A stretch of 64,000 nt of DNA from Cytobacillus oceanisediminis (GCF_004366035.1 NZ_SOEE01000010.1:62001-126000), one strand, 5' to 3'. Numbered from the stretch's first letter, positions 15,768-25,643 are shown. Made by a program: numbers and translations. Notes: generated by a model not told the origin, from the letters alone.

Positions 15768-16631
15768 GTGACTTCAATGTACAAAAAGCTAAACACTGTC
15801 ATTTTAAAGCATCCAAAAGAAGCATTTATCAGTCAGGAGCATTTAAGGAGTGAGTGGAAAAAGTTTAACTATATCAACGAGCCGGATTATATGAAAGCCC
15901 AGCAGGAATACGAACAGTTTCTAGCCATTATTAAGAAGCATGTCACCCATATTAAATTTCTGCCTGTTTCAGAAAAGGTGGGGCTTGATTCGCTTTATGC
16001 TCATGATCCCGTTAAATTTACGAAAAAAGGCGCAATAATTTTAAAATCAGGGAAAACATTACGCCAGCCTGAAGCAGAAATTTATAAAGAATTTTTACAA
16101 GAAAAAAATATCCCGATTCTGGGAGAGTTATCTAATGATGCTGTGGCTGACGGGGGAGATCTTGTTTGGTTAGATGACCGCACATTATTAATTGGACGCG
16201 GTTATCGAACAAACGATGAGGCGATTCGCCAAATTAAAGAAATGACAAAAGATATAGTTGATGAATGTATAGTTGTCCAACTCCCTCATGATCAAGGGGA
16301 AGAGGAGTGTCTTCACCTTATGTCTTTTATAAGCATCGTAGATGAAAACCTTGCAGTAGTGTATTCACGGCTTATGCCGGTATTTCTAAGACAGATGCTT
16401 CTGCAACGCGGCTTCCAGCTGGTTGAAGTACCGGATGATGAATACCAGAGACTCGGCTGTAATGTGCTCGCTGTTGCACCGCGCATTTGTGTCATTGTTT
16501 CCGGAAATCCTCAAACCAAACAGGGACTGTTGGATGCAGGGGCGACTGTCTATGAATATGAAGGTAATGAAATTTCATATTTAGGCACTGGAGGACCAAC
16601 ATGCCTCACATGCCCTGTGGAACGTGTTTAA
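15768..16631 (+). CDS. DDAH/amidinotransferase-fold hydrolase I
   Basis: This 287-residue protein belongs to the guanidine-modifying (amidinotransferase/DDAH) superfamily. It shows DAVADGGDLVWLDD (the GGD loop that binds the guanidino group), a histidine in CLHLMSFI and a C-terminal cysteine region GGPTCLTCP, where family members keep the nucleophile. It would hydrolyse an arginine-like guanidino group to a ureido group. A second paralogue follows directly. The start is uncertain: GGAGG at 15751-15755 is best served by GTG at 15768. TTG at 15756 abuts the site, and ATG at 15777 is too far. Confidence 0.82.
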   Translation: MTSMYKKLNTVILKHPKEAFISQEHLRSEWKKFNYINEPDYMKAQQEYEQFLAIIKKHVTHIKFLPVSEKVGLDSLYAHDPVKFTKKGAIILKSGKTLRQPEAEIYKEFLQEKNIPILGELSNDAVADGGDLVWLDDRTLLIGRGYRTNDEAIRQIKEMTKDIVDECIVVQLPHDQGEEECLHLMSFISIVDENLAVVYSRLMPVFLRQMLLQRGFQLVEVPDDEYQRLGCNVLAVAPRICVIVSGNPQTKQGLLDAGATVYEYEGNEISYLGTGGPTCLTCPVERV

Positions 16632-16671
16632 CCAAAGTCTACTAATCTGAAAAATGATGGAGGAATCATAC

Positions 16672-17475
16672 ATGTTAAGAGAATCAACAACAAAATCAAC
16701 ACAAGCTGCCAAAATATTTCATAACACAATTGTAAAAAAACCCGGCTCAACTTTTATCAATGGATTAACAACATCTGACCTTGGAACACCTATTTTAGAA
16801 AAAGCATTAGAGCAGCATGATGCCTATATTGAAGCACTTAGAATGTGCGGTACAGAGGTAACAGTTCTTCCAAGCAATGATCAATATCCGGATTCTACGT
16901 TTGTAGAAGATACAGCTGTTTTAACACCAGAGTTCGCAGTCATTTCCAACCCTGGTGCGGAAAAAAGAAATGGAGAGATTCACGAAATAGAGCCGGCAGT
17001 CAAATCCTTCTTTGATAAAATTTATTATATTAAAGCGCCTGGCACACTTGACGGCGGCGATATTTTACAAATCGAAGATCACTTTTACATCGGAATCTCT
17101 ACACGGACGAACCAGGAAGGCGCCGAGCAGCTTAAACAAATTTTGGAATCCGAAAACTATAAGGCAACCATCATTCCGTTACAAAAGTTCTTCCACTTGA
17201 AAACTGGAATAGCTTATATAGGCAATCAAACGATTGTTGTTGCTGGAGAATTTATCAACCACTCACATTTCAGTTCCTATCAACAAATTGTGGTGCCGCC
17301 GGAAGAGGAATATGCCGCAAACTGTATTCGCGTCAATGACTATATCATCATCCCTTCCGGCTACCCGCAAACAAAGCAAAAAATTAATGAAGCTGGATTC
17401 CAAACGATTGAACTTGATACATCTGAATTCCGTAAACTTGATGGCGGTTTAAGCTGTTTGTCACTGCGTTTTTAA
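16672..17475 (+). CDS. DDAH-like hydrolase II
   Basis: This 267-residue protein is a second member of the same superfamily and is closer to dimethylarginine dimethylaminohydrolase: DSTFVEDTAVL, then GTLDGGDILQ, HLKTGIAYIG and a terminal DGGLSCLSLRF with the candidate nucleophilic cysteine. DDAH converts N-omega-methylated arginine to citrulline and methylamines. Actual substrate specificity is not provable here. The ATG at 16672 follows GGAGG; the frame opening at 16654 would precede that site. It lies 40 bases after hydrolase I, in the same operon. Confidence 0.85.
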   Translation: MLRESTTKSTQAAKIFHNTIVKKPGSTFINGLTTSDLGTPILEKALEQHDAYIEALRMCGTEVTVLPSNDQYPDSTFVEDTAVLTPEFAVISNPGAEKRNGEIHEIEPAVKSFFDKIYYIKAPGTLDGGDILQIEDHFYIGISTRTNQEGAEQLKQILESENYKATIIPLQKFFHLKTGIAYIGNQTIVVAGEFINHSHFSSYQQIVVPPEEEYAANCIRVNDYIIIPSGYPQTKQKINEAGFQTIELDTSEFRKLDGGLSCLSLRF

Positions 17476-17526
17476 AAATTTGTTAAAAAAGGTTCGTTTT
17501 AATTCGCATAGAAGGAGCGTTAAGTT

Positions 17527-19161
17527 ATGACACAGCTAAGGTGGGGAACCCCAGACGCATTGCGTAGGTTATTGTGTGAAGTAGTAAGCTGGAAAAGTAT
17601 GACACTTACGGAGGGAGAGCGTAAATTTTCTTTTAAAGTGACAGCGAAGCTCAAGGAGTTAACCTATTTTCGAGAAAATCCTGATTACTTGAGGCTCCAT
17701 GATACCGATTTCGGCCGGTGCTTTGTAACCGCTTTATATAAGCACCCTGATGCCACAGAAACGATTGTGTTAATCAGCCATTTTGATACAGTAAATACAG
17801 AAGAATATGGTGATCTTCAGGAGTATGCCCATCTCCCGGAGGAATTGACGAAATTGCTTCATTCCAGAGCAGATGAGCTGCCAGAAGAAGCCAGGCAGGA
17901 TCTTCTCTCGGGAGAGTTCTTATTTGGCAGGGGTACGATGGATATGAAAATGGGCCTTGTCATGCATATGGGATTAATAGAAAAAGCAACTGTTGAACAT
18001 TGGCCAATTAATCTTATCCTGCTGACGGTTCCAGATGAAGAAGTGAACTCATCCGGAATGCGGGCAGCTGTTCAGAAACTTATAGAATTGAAGGAAAAAC
18101 ATCAGCTCACCTATAAGCTTTTCCTGAACGGAGAACCGGTATTTACACAAGAGCCGGGTGACAGAAACTATTATGTATATTCAGGCTCTATTGGTAAAAT
18201 CATGCCTGCCGCACTTTTTTATGGAAAAGAAACGCATGTGGGGGAACCGCTTAGCGGTATAACAGCACCTTATATTGCCTCGTTTTTAACACAAAGAATG
18301 GAGTGGAGTATGGCGCTGCAGGAAACAGATAAGGGAGAGGAAACTCCGCTGCCGGTGACACTGCAGCAAAAGGATCTTCGTCTGGAGTATTCAGCTCAAA
18401 CACCGTATCGTTCATCGGCTTTGTACAATGTATTCTTAATGAAACGGAATGCAGAGGAAATCATGAATATATTCGAAAAGGTAGCGCAAAGTGCAGCTCA
18501 CGCCTGCAACAAAGCCTATAAAGAAATTTGTAAGGAACGGAATGTATCTCCCGTAGGTGAGGTCCGTGTGCTGCGCTATGAAGAACTTGAAAAGCATGCT
18601 ATTCGAAAATTTGGTGCAGATTTTGTTGCGGATATCAAAGACTTGGTACAGAAAAAAGCGGAATGGGATGACCGGGAGAAATCTATCCGGATTGCTGATT
18701 CGTTAATTATTAATTGTCAGGAGCTGACACCGGCAATCGTTCTGCTTTATGCACCGCCTTATTATCCGGCAGTCAATTCCTCTGAGGATAAGCTGGTCGC
18801 AGAGTGCATTGAATATGTAAAACAACAAGGCTTTGAAAAGTTTGGACTGCCTGTTAACCAAGTACATTATTTTAATGGAATTAGCGATTTAAGCTATGTC
18901 AATTATCAGGATGCTGGTGACGGCTGGATCGTATTTAAAGAAAACACGCCGGTTTGGGGCAGCAGCTACAGCATTCCATTCGATGAAATGACACAGCTCC
19001 AGGCACCGGTACTAAACGTTGGCCCATTCGGAAAAGACGCTCACAAACGAACCGAACGCCTCCACATCAAAAGCGCCTTCGAAGAAGTACCCGCCCTTGT
19101 AGAAGGGATGGTCAAAATGCTGGCAAAAAAGCACCTAATGGTATCAGGCGCAACTAGGTGA
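17527..19161 (+). CDS. RocB-like M20 family hydrolase
   Basis: This 544-residue protein has M20 metallohydrolase motifs: LISHFDTV (first metal ligand H, then D), GRGTMDMKMG (bridging aspartate) and PDEEVNSSGM (catalytic glutamate). Length and the C-terminal AIVLLYAPPYYPAVN region resemble RocB of arginine catabolism in B. subtilis. It probably hydrolyses an amide bond of an N-acyl or ureido amino acid made by the preceding hydrolases. The ATG follows AAGGAG. It lies 51 bases after the DDAH-like gene and before the permease. Confidence 0.82.
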   Translation: MTQLRWGTPDALRRLLCEVVSWKSMTLTEGERKFSFKVTAKLKELTYFRENPDYLRLHDTDFGRCFVTALYKHPDATETIVLISHFDTVNTEEYGDLQEYAHLPEELTKLLHSRADELPEEARQDLLSGEFLFGRGTMDMKMGLVMHMGLIEKATVEHWPINLILLTVPDEEVNSSGMRAAVQKLIELKEKHQLTYKLFLNGEPVFTQEPGDRNYYVYSGSIGKIMPAALFYGKETHVGEPLSGITAPYIASFLTQRMEWSMALQETDKGEETPLPVTLQQKDLRLEYSAQTPYRSSALYNVFLMKRNAEEIMNIFEKVAQSAAHACNKAYKEICKERNVSPVGEVRVLRYEELEKHAIRKFGADFVADIKDLVQKKAEWDDREKSIRIADSLIINCQELTPAIVLLYAPPYYPAVNSSEDKLVAECIEYVKQQGFEKFGLPVNQVHYFNGISDLSYVNYQDAGDGWIVFKENTPVWGSSYSIPFDEMTQLQAPVLNVGPFGKDAHKRTERLHIKSAFEEVPALVEGMVKMLAKKHLMVSGATR

Positions 19162-19237
19162 CAATATGATGATTTTGTCCATTCAGGTGGACAATTCGCG
19201 CAGGCTGATACCAATTTAAATAAGGGATGTGATCTAG

Positions 19238-20644
19238 ATGGTAGAGCAAGAGGGTCAGAAGAATCAATTAAACCGGTCGATGAAGCGTCGTCATTTGTTT
19301 ATGCTTTCTTTGGGTGGAGTAATAGGGACCGGATTGTTTTTAAATGCCGGCTACACGATCAATCAAGCAGGGGCAGGAGGGGCTTTAATCGGGTATTTAT
19401 TCGGTGGTGTAATTCTGTATCTTGTCATGGTTTGCCTGGGTGAGCTTGCTGTGTACATGCCTGTTACGGGATCGTTCCAGACTTATGCCAGTAAATTCAT
19501 TAGTCCTTCGGCTGGTTTTTCATTAGGCTGGATGTATTTCATTGGCTCAGCCACAACAGCTGGTGTAGAATTTACGGCTGCCGGAATTTTGATGAAACGC
19601 TGGTTTCCGGATATTTCAGTATGGGTATGGTGTGCAATATTCATCCTTCTTTTATTTACACTCAATGCCTTAACAACAAGGGGATTTGCTGAGGCGGAAT
19701 ATTGGTTTTCCGGAATTAAAGTTGTAGCTGTGATCTTCTTTATTATTATAGGCTTCAGTGCCATCTTGGGCATCATACCACTGGCGGACAGGCCGGCGCC
19801 ATATATGGAACATTTAGCTCCTAAAGGCCTTTTTCCTGCTGGAATTGCCATCGTGTTTGTAACGATGATGAATGTCATCTTTTCCTATCAGGGATCAGAA
19901 TTAATCGGAATTGCCGCCGGTGAAAGCGAGGAGCCTCAAAAGAATATTCCGCGTGCGATTCGAAATGTCCTATTTAGAATCATTATCTTTTATATTGCTT
20001 CTATTATTATACTATCTGCTATTTTCCCAACAAAAGAGCTCGGGATACTAGAAAGCCCGTTTGTAACCTTGATGGACTTGGCTGGAATTCCATTTGCACC
20101 TGATATCATGAATTTTGTTATTTTAACAGCTATTTTATCTGTAGGAAACTCTTGTATTTATGCATCGACCCGCTTACTTTGGGCGATGGCTCATGATGGA
20201 ATGGCACCAAAAGTTTTTGGAAAACTCTCAAAACGGAAGGTTCCGTTCACTGCTCTCGTATTCACCATGATATTTTCACTTTTATCATTGCTCACAAGCG
20301 TGTTTGCAGCTGAAACCGTGTTTGTACTATTAATGTCTATTGCTGGTATTTCTGTCACTATCTCATGGATGGGAATTGCTCTCTCTCAATTCATGTTCCG
20401 ACGTAAGTATATACAAGCAGGTGGAAAGGTAGAGGATCTGAAATATAAAGTCCCATTCTACCCAGTCATCCCGCTAATTTGTATCATATTCTGTGTCTCT
20501 ATTCTGGTATTCCTGGCTTTTGACCCAACTCAGCTGGCAGGACTGCTTATCGGAATAGGATTCCTGCTTGTCAGTTATATTTTCTATTACTTCAAAAATA
20601 GAAAGACAGATAAAGTGAGTTCAAATAATGAGATTGGTGCATGA
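19238..20644 (+). CDS. Amino acid permease (APC superfamily)
   Basis: This 468-residue protein has about 12 membrane segments. It shows the AAT-type entry signature RRHLFMLSLGGVIGTGLFLNAG in the first segment and AAGESEEPQKNIPRAIR in the loop after segment six. It should import a basic or related amino acid by proton symport, presumably the substrate of the preceding hydrolases. The ATG follows AAGGGATG. A strong terminator 50 bases later closes the operon. Confidence 0.9.
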   Translation: MVEQEGQKNQLNRSMKRRHLFMLSLGGVIGTGLFLNAGYTINQAGAGGALIGYLFGGVILYLVMVCLGELAVYMPVTGSFQTYASKFISPSAGFSLGWMYFIGSATTAGVEFTAAGILMKRWFPDISVWVWCAIFILLLFTLNALTTRGFAEAEYWFSGIKVVAVIFFIIIGFSAILGIIPLADRPAPYMEHLAPKGLFPAGIAIVFVTMMNVIFSYQGSELIGIAAGESEEPQKNIPRAIRNVLFRIIIFYIASIIILSAIFPTKELGILESPFVTLMDLAGIPFAPDIMNFVILTAILSVGNSCIYASTRLLWAMAHDGMAPKVFGKLSKRKVPFTALVFTMIFSLLSLLTSVFAAETVFVLLMSIAGISVTISWMGIALSQFMFRRKYIQAGGKVEDLKYKVPFYPVIPLICIIFCVSILVFLAFDPTQLAGLLIGIGFLLVSYIFYYFKNRKTDKVSSNNEIGA

Positions 20645-20692
20645 GAGTAATTATCCTGGCTACCATAAAAACTAAATAGGATTGCACCCATT

Positions 20693-20719
20693 GGGAACTT
20701 TTATTAAGTTCCCTTTTTT
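20693..20719 (+). terminator. Terminator of the DDAH operon
   Basis: GGGAACTT (20693-20700), loop TTATT and AAGTTCCC (20706-20713) followed by TTTTTT. Confidence 0.9.
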
Positions 20720-20755
20720 CATGTTTAACCCCTGCTAAATTAAAAGGTGTTTATG

Positions 20756-20790
20756 GTCAATTTCAGCTGCTGAATCAGGCTGTTTTATCT
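20756..20790 (+). repeat. Dispersed hairpin element, copy 4
   Basis: CAATTTCAGCTGCTGAATCA then GGCTGTTTTATC resembles copies at 255, 3661, 4228 and 36155. It is degenerate in the right arm. Confidence 0.4.
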
Positions 20791-20916
20791 TATCAGTATG
20801 AGAGAGTTCTGAACCCGGGAAGCGAAAAGGACATACTCAAATACCAGGGGACTTTAACTTCCAATTGAAAATATTCTAATCCATGGTGCAAGAAGGAATT
20901 TTCCGGGAATTTACTA

Positions 20917-21039
20917 GAGTTAACAATTAGAAATGCCATTGATGGGTTCACCATTGAATTAATGAGAAAGCCTCATTTAGATGTTCAAACATATACTGGG
21001 GAACTGGTTACAATCTTTGAAAAATCCACTCAAAAGTAA
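20917..21039 (+). pseudogene. Decayed C-terminal part of a TetR-type regulator
   Basis: A 41-codon frame ending in TAA reads ELTIRNAIDGFTIELMRKPH then LDVQTYTGELVTIFEKSTQK. This has the helical pattern of the last helices of a TetR ligand domain. The preceding sequence (about 20830-20915) is out of frame and carries stops, and no helix-turn-helix is present. The family assignment rests on a short stretch and is tentative. Confidence 0.45.
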
Positions 21040-21260
21040 TATGTCACTTAGAAGGATCACTATGAATTATTATGAGGTACTTTGTTATAATGCAAAAAAC
21101 ATTCAGAGTATACGAAGGTTCACTAATATATATATAATTTAAGGAAAATAAGACAAAGATTTTTTGCTGCGAAGATTGTAGTTTTAAAATATGCATTAAG
21201 GCAATAAAAAACTTCTTTCGATAGTTTTTGAGGAGAGTCCATAAATTGTGAAGAGCAAAA

Positions 21261-21458
21261 GCTGTCTATCTAATAGAAGAGGAAGAGAAGGGAGTGTTTC
21301 TCCAAGGAAAAGAATATCTTCTAAATTTAAATGGTGGAAAATGCGAATGCAGCAATTTTGTCAGCGCTCATATGCCAAACACTAAGCCTGACTTAAATGC
21401 CAGACTTAATGTTTTAAAAAAATGGAACAGATTTAAATATGATGGAGCGGCTTCCTAA
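21261..21458 (+). pseudogene. Coding-like fragment without a start
   Basis: A 65-residue frame reads AVYLIEEEEKGVFLQGKEYL, then NLNGGKCECSNFVSAHMPN and a basic end. It has no ATG and is bounded upstream by TGA, so it is probably the tail of a decayed gene. The CxC...H pattern could belong to a zinc-binding (SWIM-like) module, but that is a guess. The rest of the 20,720-21,454 gap has no supported gene. Confidence 0.3.
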
Positions 21459-22588
21459 TTATTAACTTCCTCTTTGGCTAATATTTTCATCGGTTGAACA
21501 TTTTCATAGCCAAGATCCTTTGCTACTGCTTTATAGGTGACTTCACCATTCATTGTGTTCAGTCCTGCTGCAAGAGCTGGATTTTCAGTCAATGCAATCT
21601 TTACACCCTTATTGGCAATTTGCAGCGCGTATGGAACTGTTACATTTGTAAGGGCTATAGTAGAAGTTTGCGGAACAGCTCCCGGCATGTTTGCCACAGC
21701 ATAATGGATAACACCGTGCTTAATATAAGTTGGGTTATCATGAGTAGTGACTCTGTCAGCTGTCTCAATAATACCTCCCTGGTCAACTGCGACATCAACA
21801 ACTACAGATCCTGCTTCCATCGATTTTATCATTTCTTCCGTCACTAGTCTCGGTGCCTTTGAGCCTGGGATGAGCACAGCTCCGATCACTAAATCGGAAT
21901 CTGCAACCGCCTTGGCAATGTTAAAAGGATTAGACATAAGTGTTTGGATTTGGTTGCCGAAAATATCATCGATTTGGCGCAATCGCTCTGGGCTTAAATC
22001 AATGATTGTTACATCAGCGCCCAGACCCATTGCAATTTTCGCTGCATTTGTTCCTGCAACTCCACCGCCAATGACGGTAACCTTTCCTCTCTTAACGCCT
22101 GGTACACCTGCAAGAAGAATTCCTTTCCCGCCTTTTGTTTTCTCCAGAAGCTGTGCACCAATTTGGGCGGACATTCTTCCAGCTACTTCACTCATTGGAG
22201 TAAGCAGCGGCAGCGTATTTCCAGCTTGAACTGTTTCATATGCAATAGCTGTTACTTCATTTTCCACCAGTGCTCTTGTCAGTTCAGGTTCTGCTGCTAA
22301 ATGCAGGTAAGTAAATAAAATAAGGCCTTTTCGGAAATACATGTATTCACATGAAATGGGCTCCTTGACCTTCATAATCATATCTGCATTTGCCCAAACA
22401 TTCTCTGCGGCAGATTCAATAGTGGCTCCAACCTCTTCATAGGACTCGTCCCTAAATCCACTCCCAAGTCCCGCTCCAGTCTCGATAACTACCAAATGAC
22501 CAGCATTAATAAGGCTCATAGCACCGGCTGGGGTTAGAGCTACCCGATTCTCATTATTTTTAATTTCCCTCGGTACTCCAATAATCAT
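21455..22588 (-). CDS. ald: Alanine dehydrogenase
   Basis: This 377-residue protein matches alanine dehydrogenase from end to end: [20 protein letters not shown] at the N-terminus, K75 in MIMKVKEP, H96 in YLHLAAE, and the NAD fold [24 protein letters not shown] (about 169-192). It interconverts L-alanine and pyruvate plus ammonium with NAD. The ATG follows GGAGG. It is the third gene of a minus-strand operon behind an aminotransferase and an aldehyde dehydrogenase (14-base gap), so it probably recycles alanine formed when pyruvate accepts amino groups. Confidence 0.95.
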   Translation of the reverse strand: MIIGVPREIKNNENRVALTPAGAMSLINAGHLVVIETGAGLGSGFRDESYEEVGATIESAAENVWANADMIMKVKEPISCEYMYFRKGLILFTYLHLAAEPELTRALVENEVTAIAYETVQAGNTLPLLTPMSEVAGRMSAQIGAQLLEKTKGGKGILLAGVPGVKRGKVTVIGGGVAGTNAAKIAMGLGADVTIIDLSPERLRQIDDIFGNQIQTLMSNPFNIAKAVADSDLVIGAVLIPGSKAPRLVTEEMIKSMEAGSVVVDVAVDQGGIIETADRVTTHDNPTYIKHGVIHYAVANMPGAVPQTSTIALTNVTVPYALQIANKGVKIALTENPALAAGLNTMNGEVTYKAVAKDLGYENVQPMKILAKEEVNN

Positions 22589-22602
22589 TTATAAAACCTC
22601 CA

Positions 22603-24036
22603 TTAATCATTATTATTAAAGATTACTAGCTTTAGCTCAGTCATTTCCTGGATGGCATATTTAATCCCTTCACGTCCTATGCCGCTTTCTTTTACACCGC
22701 CATACGGCATGTGGTCAACACGGAAGGTGGGTATATCATTAATAAGGACCCCGCCAACATGCATTCTCTTTGATGCCTGTAATGCAGTGTGAATATTATC
22801 TGTATAAATGCCAGCCTGCAGCCCATAACGGGAATCATTAACAAAATCAATCGCTTCCTCAATAGAGTTGACTTTGTTTATTAAAACAATTGGAGCGAAA
22901 ACCTCCTGACATGACACCTTAGATGCTGGATCCACTCCTAATAAAACAGTAGGAAGGAGGATATTGCCTTCACTGGCTCCTCCTGCAGCAACGATTGCTC
23001 CATTTTGTTTTGCCTCTGAAATCCATTCAAGAGTTCGTTCCACTTCCTTAGGATTAATTAAAGCAGAAACATCTGTGTCAGGATTTAAAGGATCGCCAGC
23101 TTTCAGTTGTTGTGTTGCTTTAACAAATTTTTCAACGAAGTTGGTGTAGCTATCCTTATGGACATAAATTCTCTGAAGGGAAATGCAAACCTGCCCCTGA
23201 TAACTAAAGGCACCTTCAACACAGCGCTTAATGATTTTGTCGATATCAACATTGTTATCAACAATGAGTGCAGCGTTAGATCCCAGCTCAAGGGTGACAT
23301 GTTTTAATCCAGCTTTATTCCGGATGCCAATTCCAACCTCTGGGCTGCCGGTAAATGTAATTTTCTTCACTCGCTCATCTGATATCAGCTTTTCACCAAT
23401 GACCGCACCACTTCCCGTTACCACGTTAAAAGCACCTGGCGGCAGCCCGGCTTTTTGCATAAGCTCAGCAAGAAAATAGGCCGAAATGGGCGTCTGCCCT
23501 GCTGGCTTTAATACAACTGTATTTCCAGCAGCAATGGCAGGTCCAACCTTATGGGCAACTAGATTCATCGGAAAGTTAAAAGGGGTAATGGCTCCGATAA
23601 CCCCAAGTGGTTCTTTCACAGTGTATGCTAATCTTCCTTCACCGCCTGGAGCTGCATCCAGCGGGATTGTTTCTCCGCTAATTCTTTTCGCTTCCTCAGC
23701 AGCAAATTTGTAAGTTTGAATAGTTCTTGCCACTTCTCCTTTAGCGGTATTTAGCGGCTTCGCCGCCTCTAAAGAAAGAATTTCAGCAGCTTGATCAAAG
23801 TTCGCTTCGAATAGGCCAGCGAGGTTTTCAAGGATTGCTGAACGTTGATGGCTTGGCATTTCAGACATAATCGTTCTCGCCTTGTATGCAGATTCTATAG
23901 CTGAATTGACTTCTTCCACTGTTGCACTTGGGATTTCTGCGATCTTTTCTCTGCTATAAGGAGAGAATAGGGGAATATACTGTTTTGCTTCTGTCCACTC
24001 TCCATTGATAAACAAGTGATATTTTTTCATTAGCAT
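22603..24036 (-). CDS. NAD(P)-dependent aldehyde dehydrogenase
   Basis: This 477-residue protein is an aldehyde dehydrogenase with PFNFPMN (oxyanion asparagine), FTGSPEVG (cofactor), the general base E in LELGSNAA and the nucleophilic cysteine in YQGQVCIS. It ends with PYGGVKESGIGREG. In context it should oxidise 4-aminobutanal to 4-aminobutyrate (GABA), or a related semialdehyde. ATGs at 24036 and 24030 both follow GGAGG; the first is kept. It lies between aminotransferase and alanine dehydrogenase genes and is presumably transcribed from the sigma-54 promoter upstream of the aminotransferase. Confidence 0.9.
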   Translation of the reverse strand: MLMKKYHLFINGEWTEAKQYIPLFSPYSREKIAEIPSATVEEVNSAIESAYKARTIMSEMPSHQRSAILENLAGLFEANFDQAAEILSLEAAKPLNTAKGEVARTIQTYKFAAEEAKRISGETIPLDAAPGGEGRLAYTVKEPLGVIGAITPFNFPMNLVAHKVGPAIAAGNTVVLKPAGQTPISAYFLAELMQKAGLPPGAFNVVTGSGAVIGEKLISDERVKKITFTGSPEVGIGIRNKAGLKHVTLELGSNAALIVDNNVDIDKIIKRCVEGAFSYQGQVCISLQRIYVHKDSYTNFVEKFVKATQQLKAGDPLNPDTDVSALINPKEVERTLEWISEAKQNGAIVAAGGASEGNILLPTVLLGVDPASKVSCQEVFAPIVLINKVNSIEEAIDFVNDSRYGLQAGIYTDNIHTALQASKRMHVGGVLINDIPTFRVDHMPYGGVKESGIGREGIKYAIQEMTELKLVIFNNND

Positions 24037-24098
24037 ATAACCTCCAAATTGAACCAGTTTAAATTCTTTTTAAAAAAAGTCTTGTTTGAAATAAAAGT

Positions 24099-25412
24099 CT
24101 ACAATTTTTGCTCTATTTTATAGGTGGCATCATGGATAATTTCTATTAAACAATCAATCTCCTGCTTATTAATTGAAAGGGGAGGGGCAAATACAAGTAT
24201 ATCCATCCCATCGAATACAACCGATCGGCAAATGAGTCCCTGTTCGGCTGCCTCATTTACAATCAGAGGGGCGAGAGGTCCTGCTGCTGGTTGTTGGCTA
24301 TTTATTTCAATAGCTCCCATAAGACCTAAGGCCCTAACATTTGTAACAATCTCTCTCTCTCCCTGGATCCATCTAAAGCCCTTGAGCATTTCTGCACCCA
24401 TATGTTTGGCGTTCTCAACTAAGTTTTCATTTTCAATGATTTCAATATTCTTCAGGGCTACAGCACATGCCATTGGATGACCGCTATAAGTATAGCCATG
24501 CAGGAGTGTGCCAGTTGATAATCGTTTAAAATCTTCATATATCTTTTCCGAGAGGACAACACCGCCAAGCTGTGCATATCCACTAGTTACTCCTTTGGCA
24601 AAACACATTAGATCGGGGGCAACACCGTAATGCTCAATTCCAAAGTATTTTCCTGTCCGGCCAAATCCGGTAATGACTTCATCAGTGATAAATAGAATAT
24701 TGTATTTATCACAAATATCTCTCACATTTATAAAATACTCCCTAGGAGCAATATGAACTCCTCCAGCTCCTTGTACAGGCTCTGCAATAAAGGCAGCAAT
24801 TGTATCAGGTCCTTCAGATATAATTGCATCTTCAAACGCTTTTGCCGAAAAATTATCCGTATGATAAAAATCCGGTGCTAAGGAATTTGTGAAATCCCTG
24901 AAAGGCTTTAGTCCTGTTGCGCTAGTTGCTCCCATTGCAACTCCATGGTAGGACTTTATTCGTGAGATTATTTTCTTTTTCTGAGGCTGCCCTTTTAAAA
25001 TCCAATAATGCCTTGCTAACTTATAAGCCGTATCATTGGCCTCTGATCCCCCGGAAGTAAAAAAGGTCGTATTTAAATCCCCAGGAGTAATTTCCGCTAT
25101 TTTAGCAGCTAATCGAATAGCTGGTTCATTGCTAAATGTGGCGAAGGAGGAGCTAAAAGCCAGCTTATTCATTTGTTCCATTGCAGCAAGACCCGGCTCT
25201 TTTCGCCCATGGCCAATATTTACATTCCAAAGAGAGGACATTCCGTCAATAACCTTTTTCCCATGAACATCTTCGAGATATACACCGTCTCCTTTTGCAA
25301 AAATATAGGCAGGACCATGTTCCTGCTGTTGTTGAATAGGGGATGTCGGATGCATGAAATGCTTTTTGTCCAATTCCGCCAATTCTTGATAAGTAAGTTC
25401 TTTTGCGTTCAT
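24099..25412 (-). CDS. Class III aminotransferase I (putative putrescine/omega-amino acid)
   Basis: This 437-residue PLP enzyme has the class III signatures: SGGSEANDTAYKLAR, the PLP-stacking region YHGVAMGATSATG, E in EPVQGAGG, D in ITDEVITGFGRTG and the lysine in CFAKGVTSGYAQLGG. Such enzymes transfer amino groups from omega-amines to pyruvate or 2-oxoglutarate. In this agmatine locus putrescine is the likely donor, and alanine dehydrogenase in the same operon points to pyruvate as acceptor. The start at 25412 follows GAGGTGAG; the GTG at 25424 lies within that region. A sigma-54 promoter lies about 75 bases upstream. Confidence 0.9.
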   Translation of the reverse strand: MNAKELTYQELAELDKKHFMHPTSPIQQQQEHGPAYIFAKGDGVYLEDVHGKKVIDGMSSLWNVNIGHGRKEPGLAAMEQMNKLAFSSSFATFSNEPAIRLAAKIAEITPGDLNTTFFTSGGSEANDTAYKLARHYWILKGQPQKKKIISRIKSYHGVAMGATSATGLKPFRDFTNSLAPDFYHTDNFSAKAFEDAIISEGPDTIAAFIAEPVQGAGGVHIAPREYFINVRDICDKYNILFITDEVITGFGRTGKYFGIEHYGVAPDLMCFAKGVTSGYAQLGGVVLSEKIYEDFKRLSTGTLLHGYTYSGHPMACAVALKNIEIIENENLVENAKHMGAEMLKGFRWIQGEREIVTNVRALGLMGAIEINSQQPAAGPLAPLIVNEAAEQGLICRSVVFDGMDILVFAPPLSINKQEIDCLIEIIHDATYKIEQKL

Positions 25413-25486
25413 TATTATTCTCACCTCATACTTTAAATTTAAGTTTCAGAAACCTATTTTTTAAAAATACTTTCCATTAATTACAA

Positions 25487-25503
25487 TGCAAGGATTGTGC
25501 CAA
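25487..25503 (-). promoter_or_regulatory. Sigma-54 promoter of the aminotransferase-ALDH-ald operon
   Basis: On the minus strand TTGGCACAATCCTTGCA matches the -24/-12 consensus (TGGCAC-N5-TTGCA) with GG and GC exactly ten bases apart. The predicted transcript starts near 25475, about 63 bases before the start codon. Confidence 0.85.
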
Positions 25504-25540
25504 ATATTATATGTAAGCCATTTTTTCGGGGGAACACACA

Positions 25541-25577
25541 AAAAAAGAGCTGAATTAATAATCAGCTCGAGTTTTTT
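25541..25577 (-). terminator. Terminator after aguA
   Basis: GAGCTGA...TCAGCTC (25547-25568) forms a seven-pair stem. On the minus strand it is followed by TTTTTTT, 75 bases after the aguA stop. Confidence 0.8.
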
Positions 25578-25643
25578 ATAATTAAGAGTATAAGTTTTCA
25601 TGAGTTTTAAAAAATGAGTAGCTCTGGGACGGTTTCGCATTTC

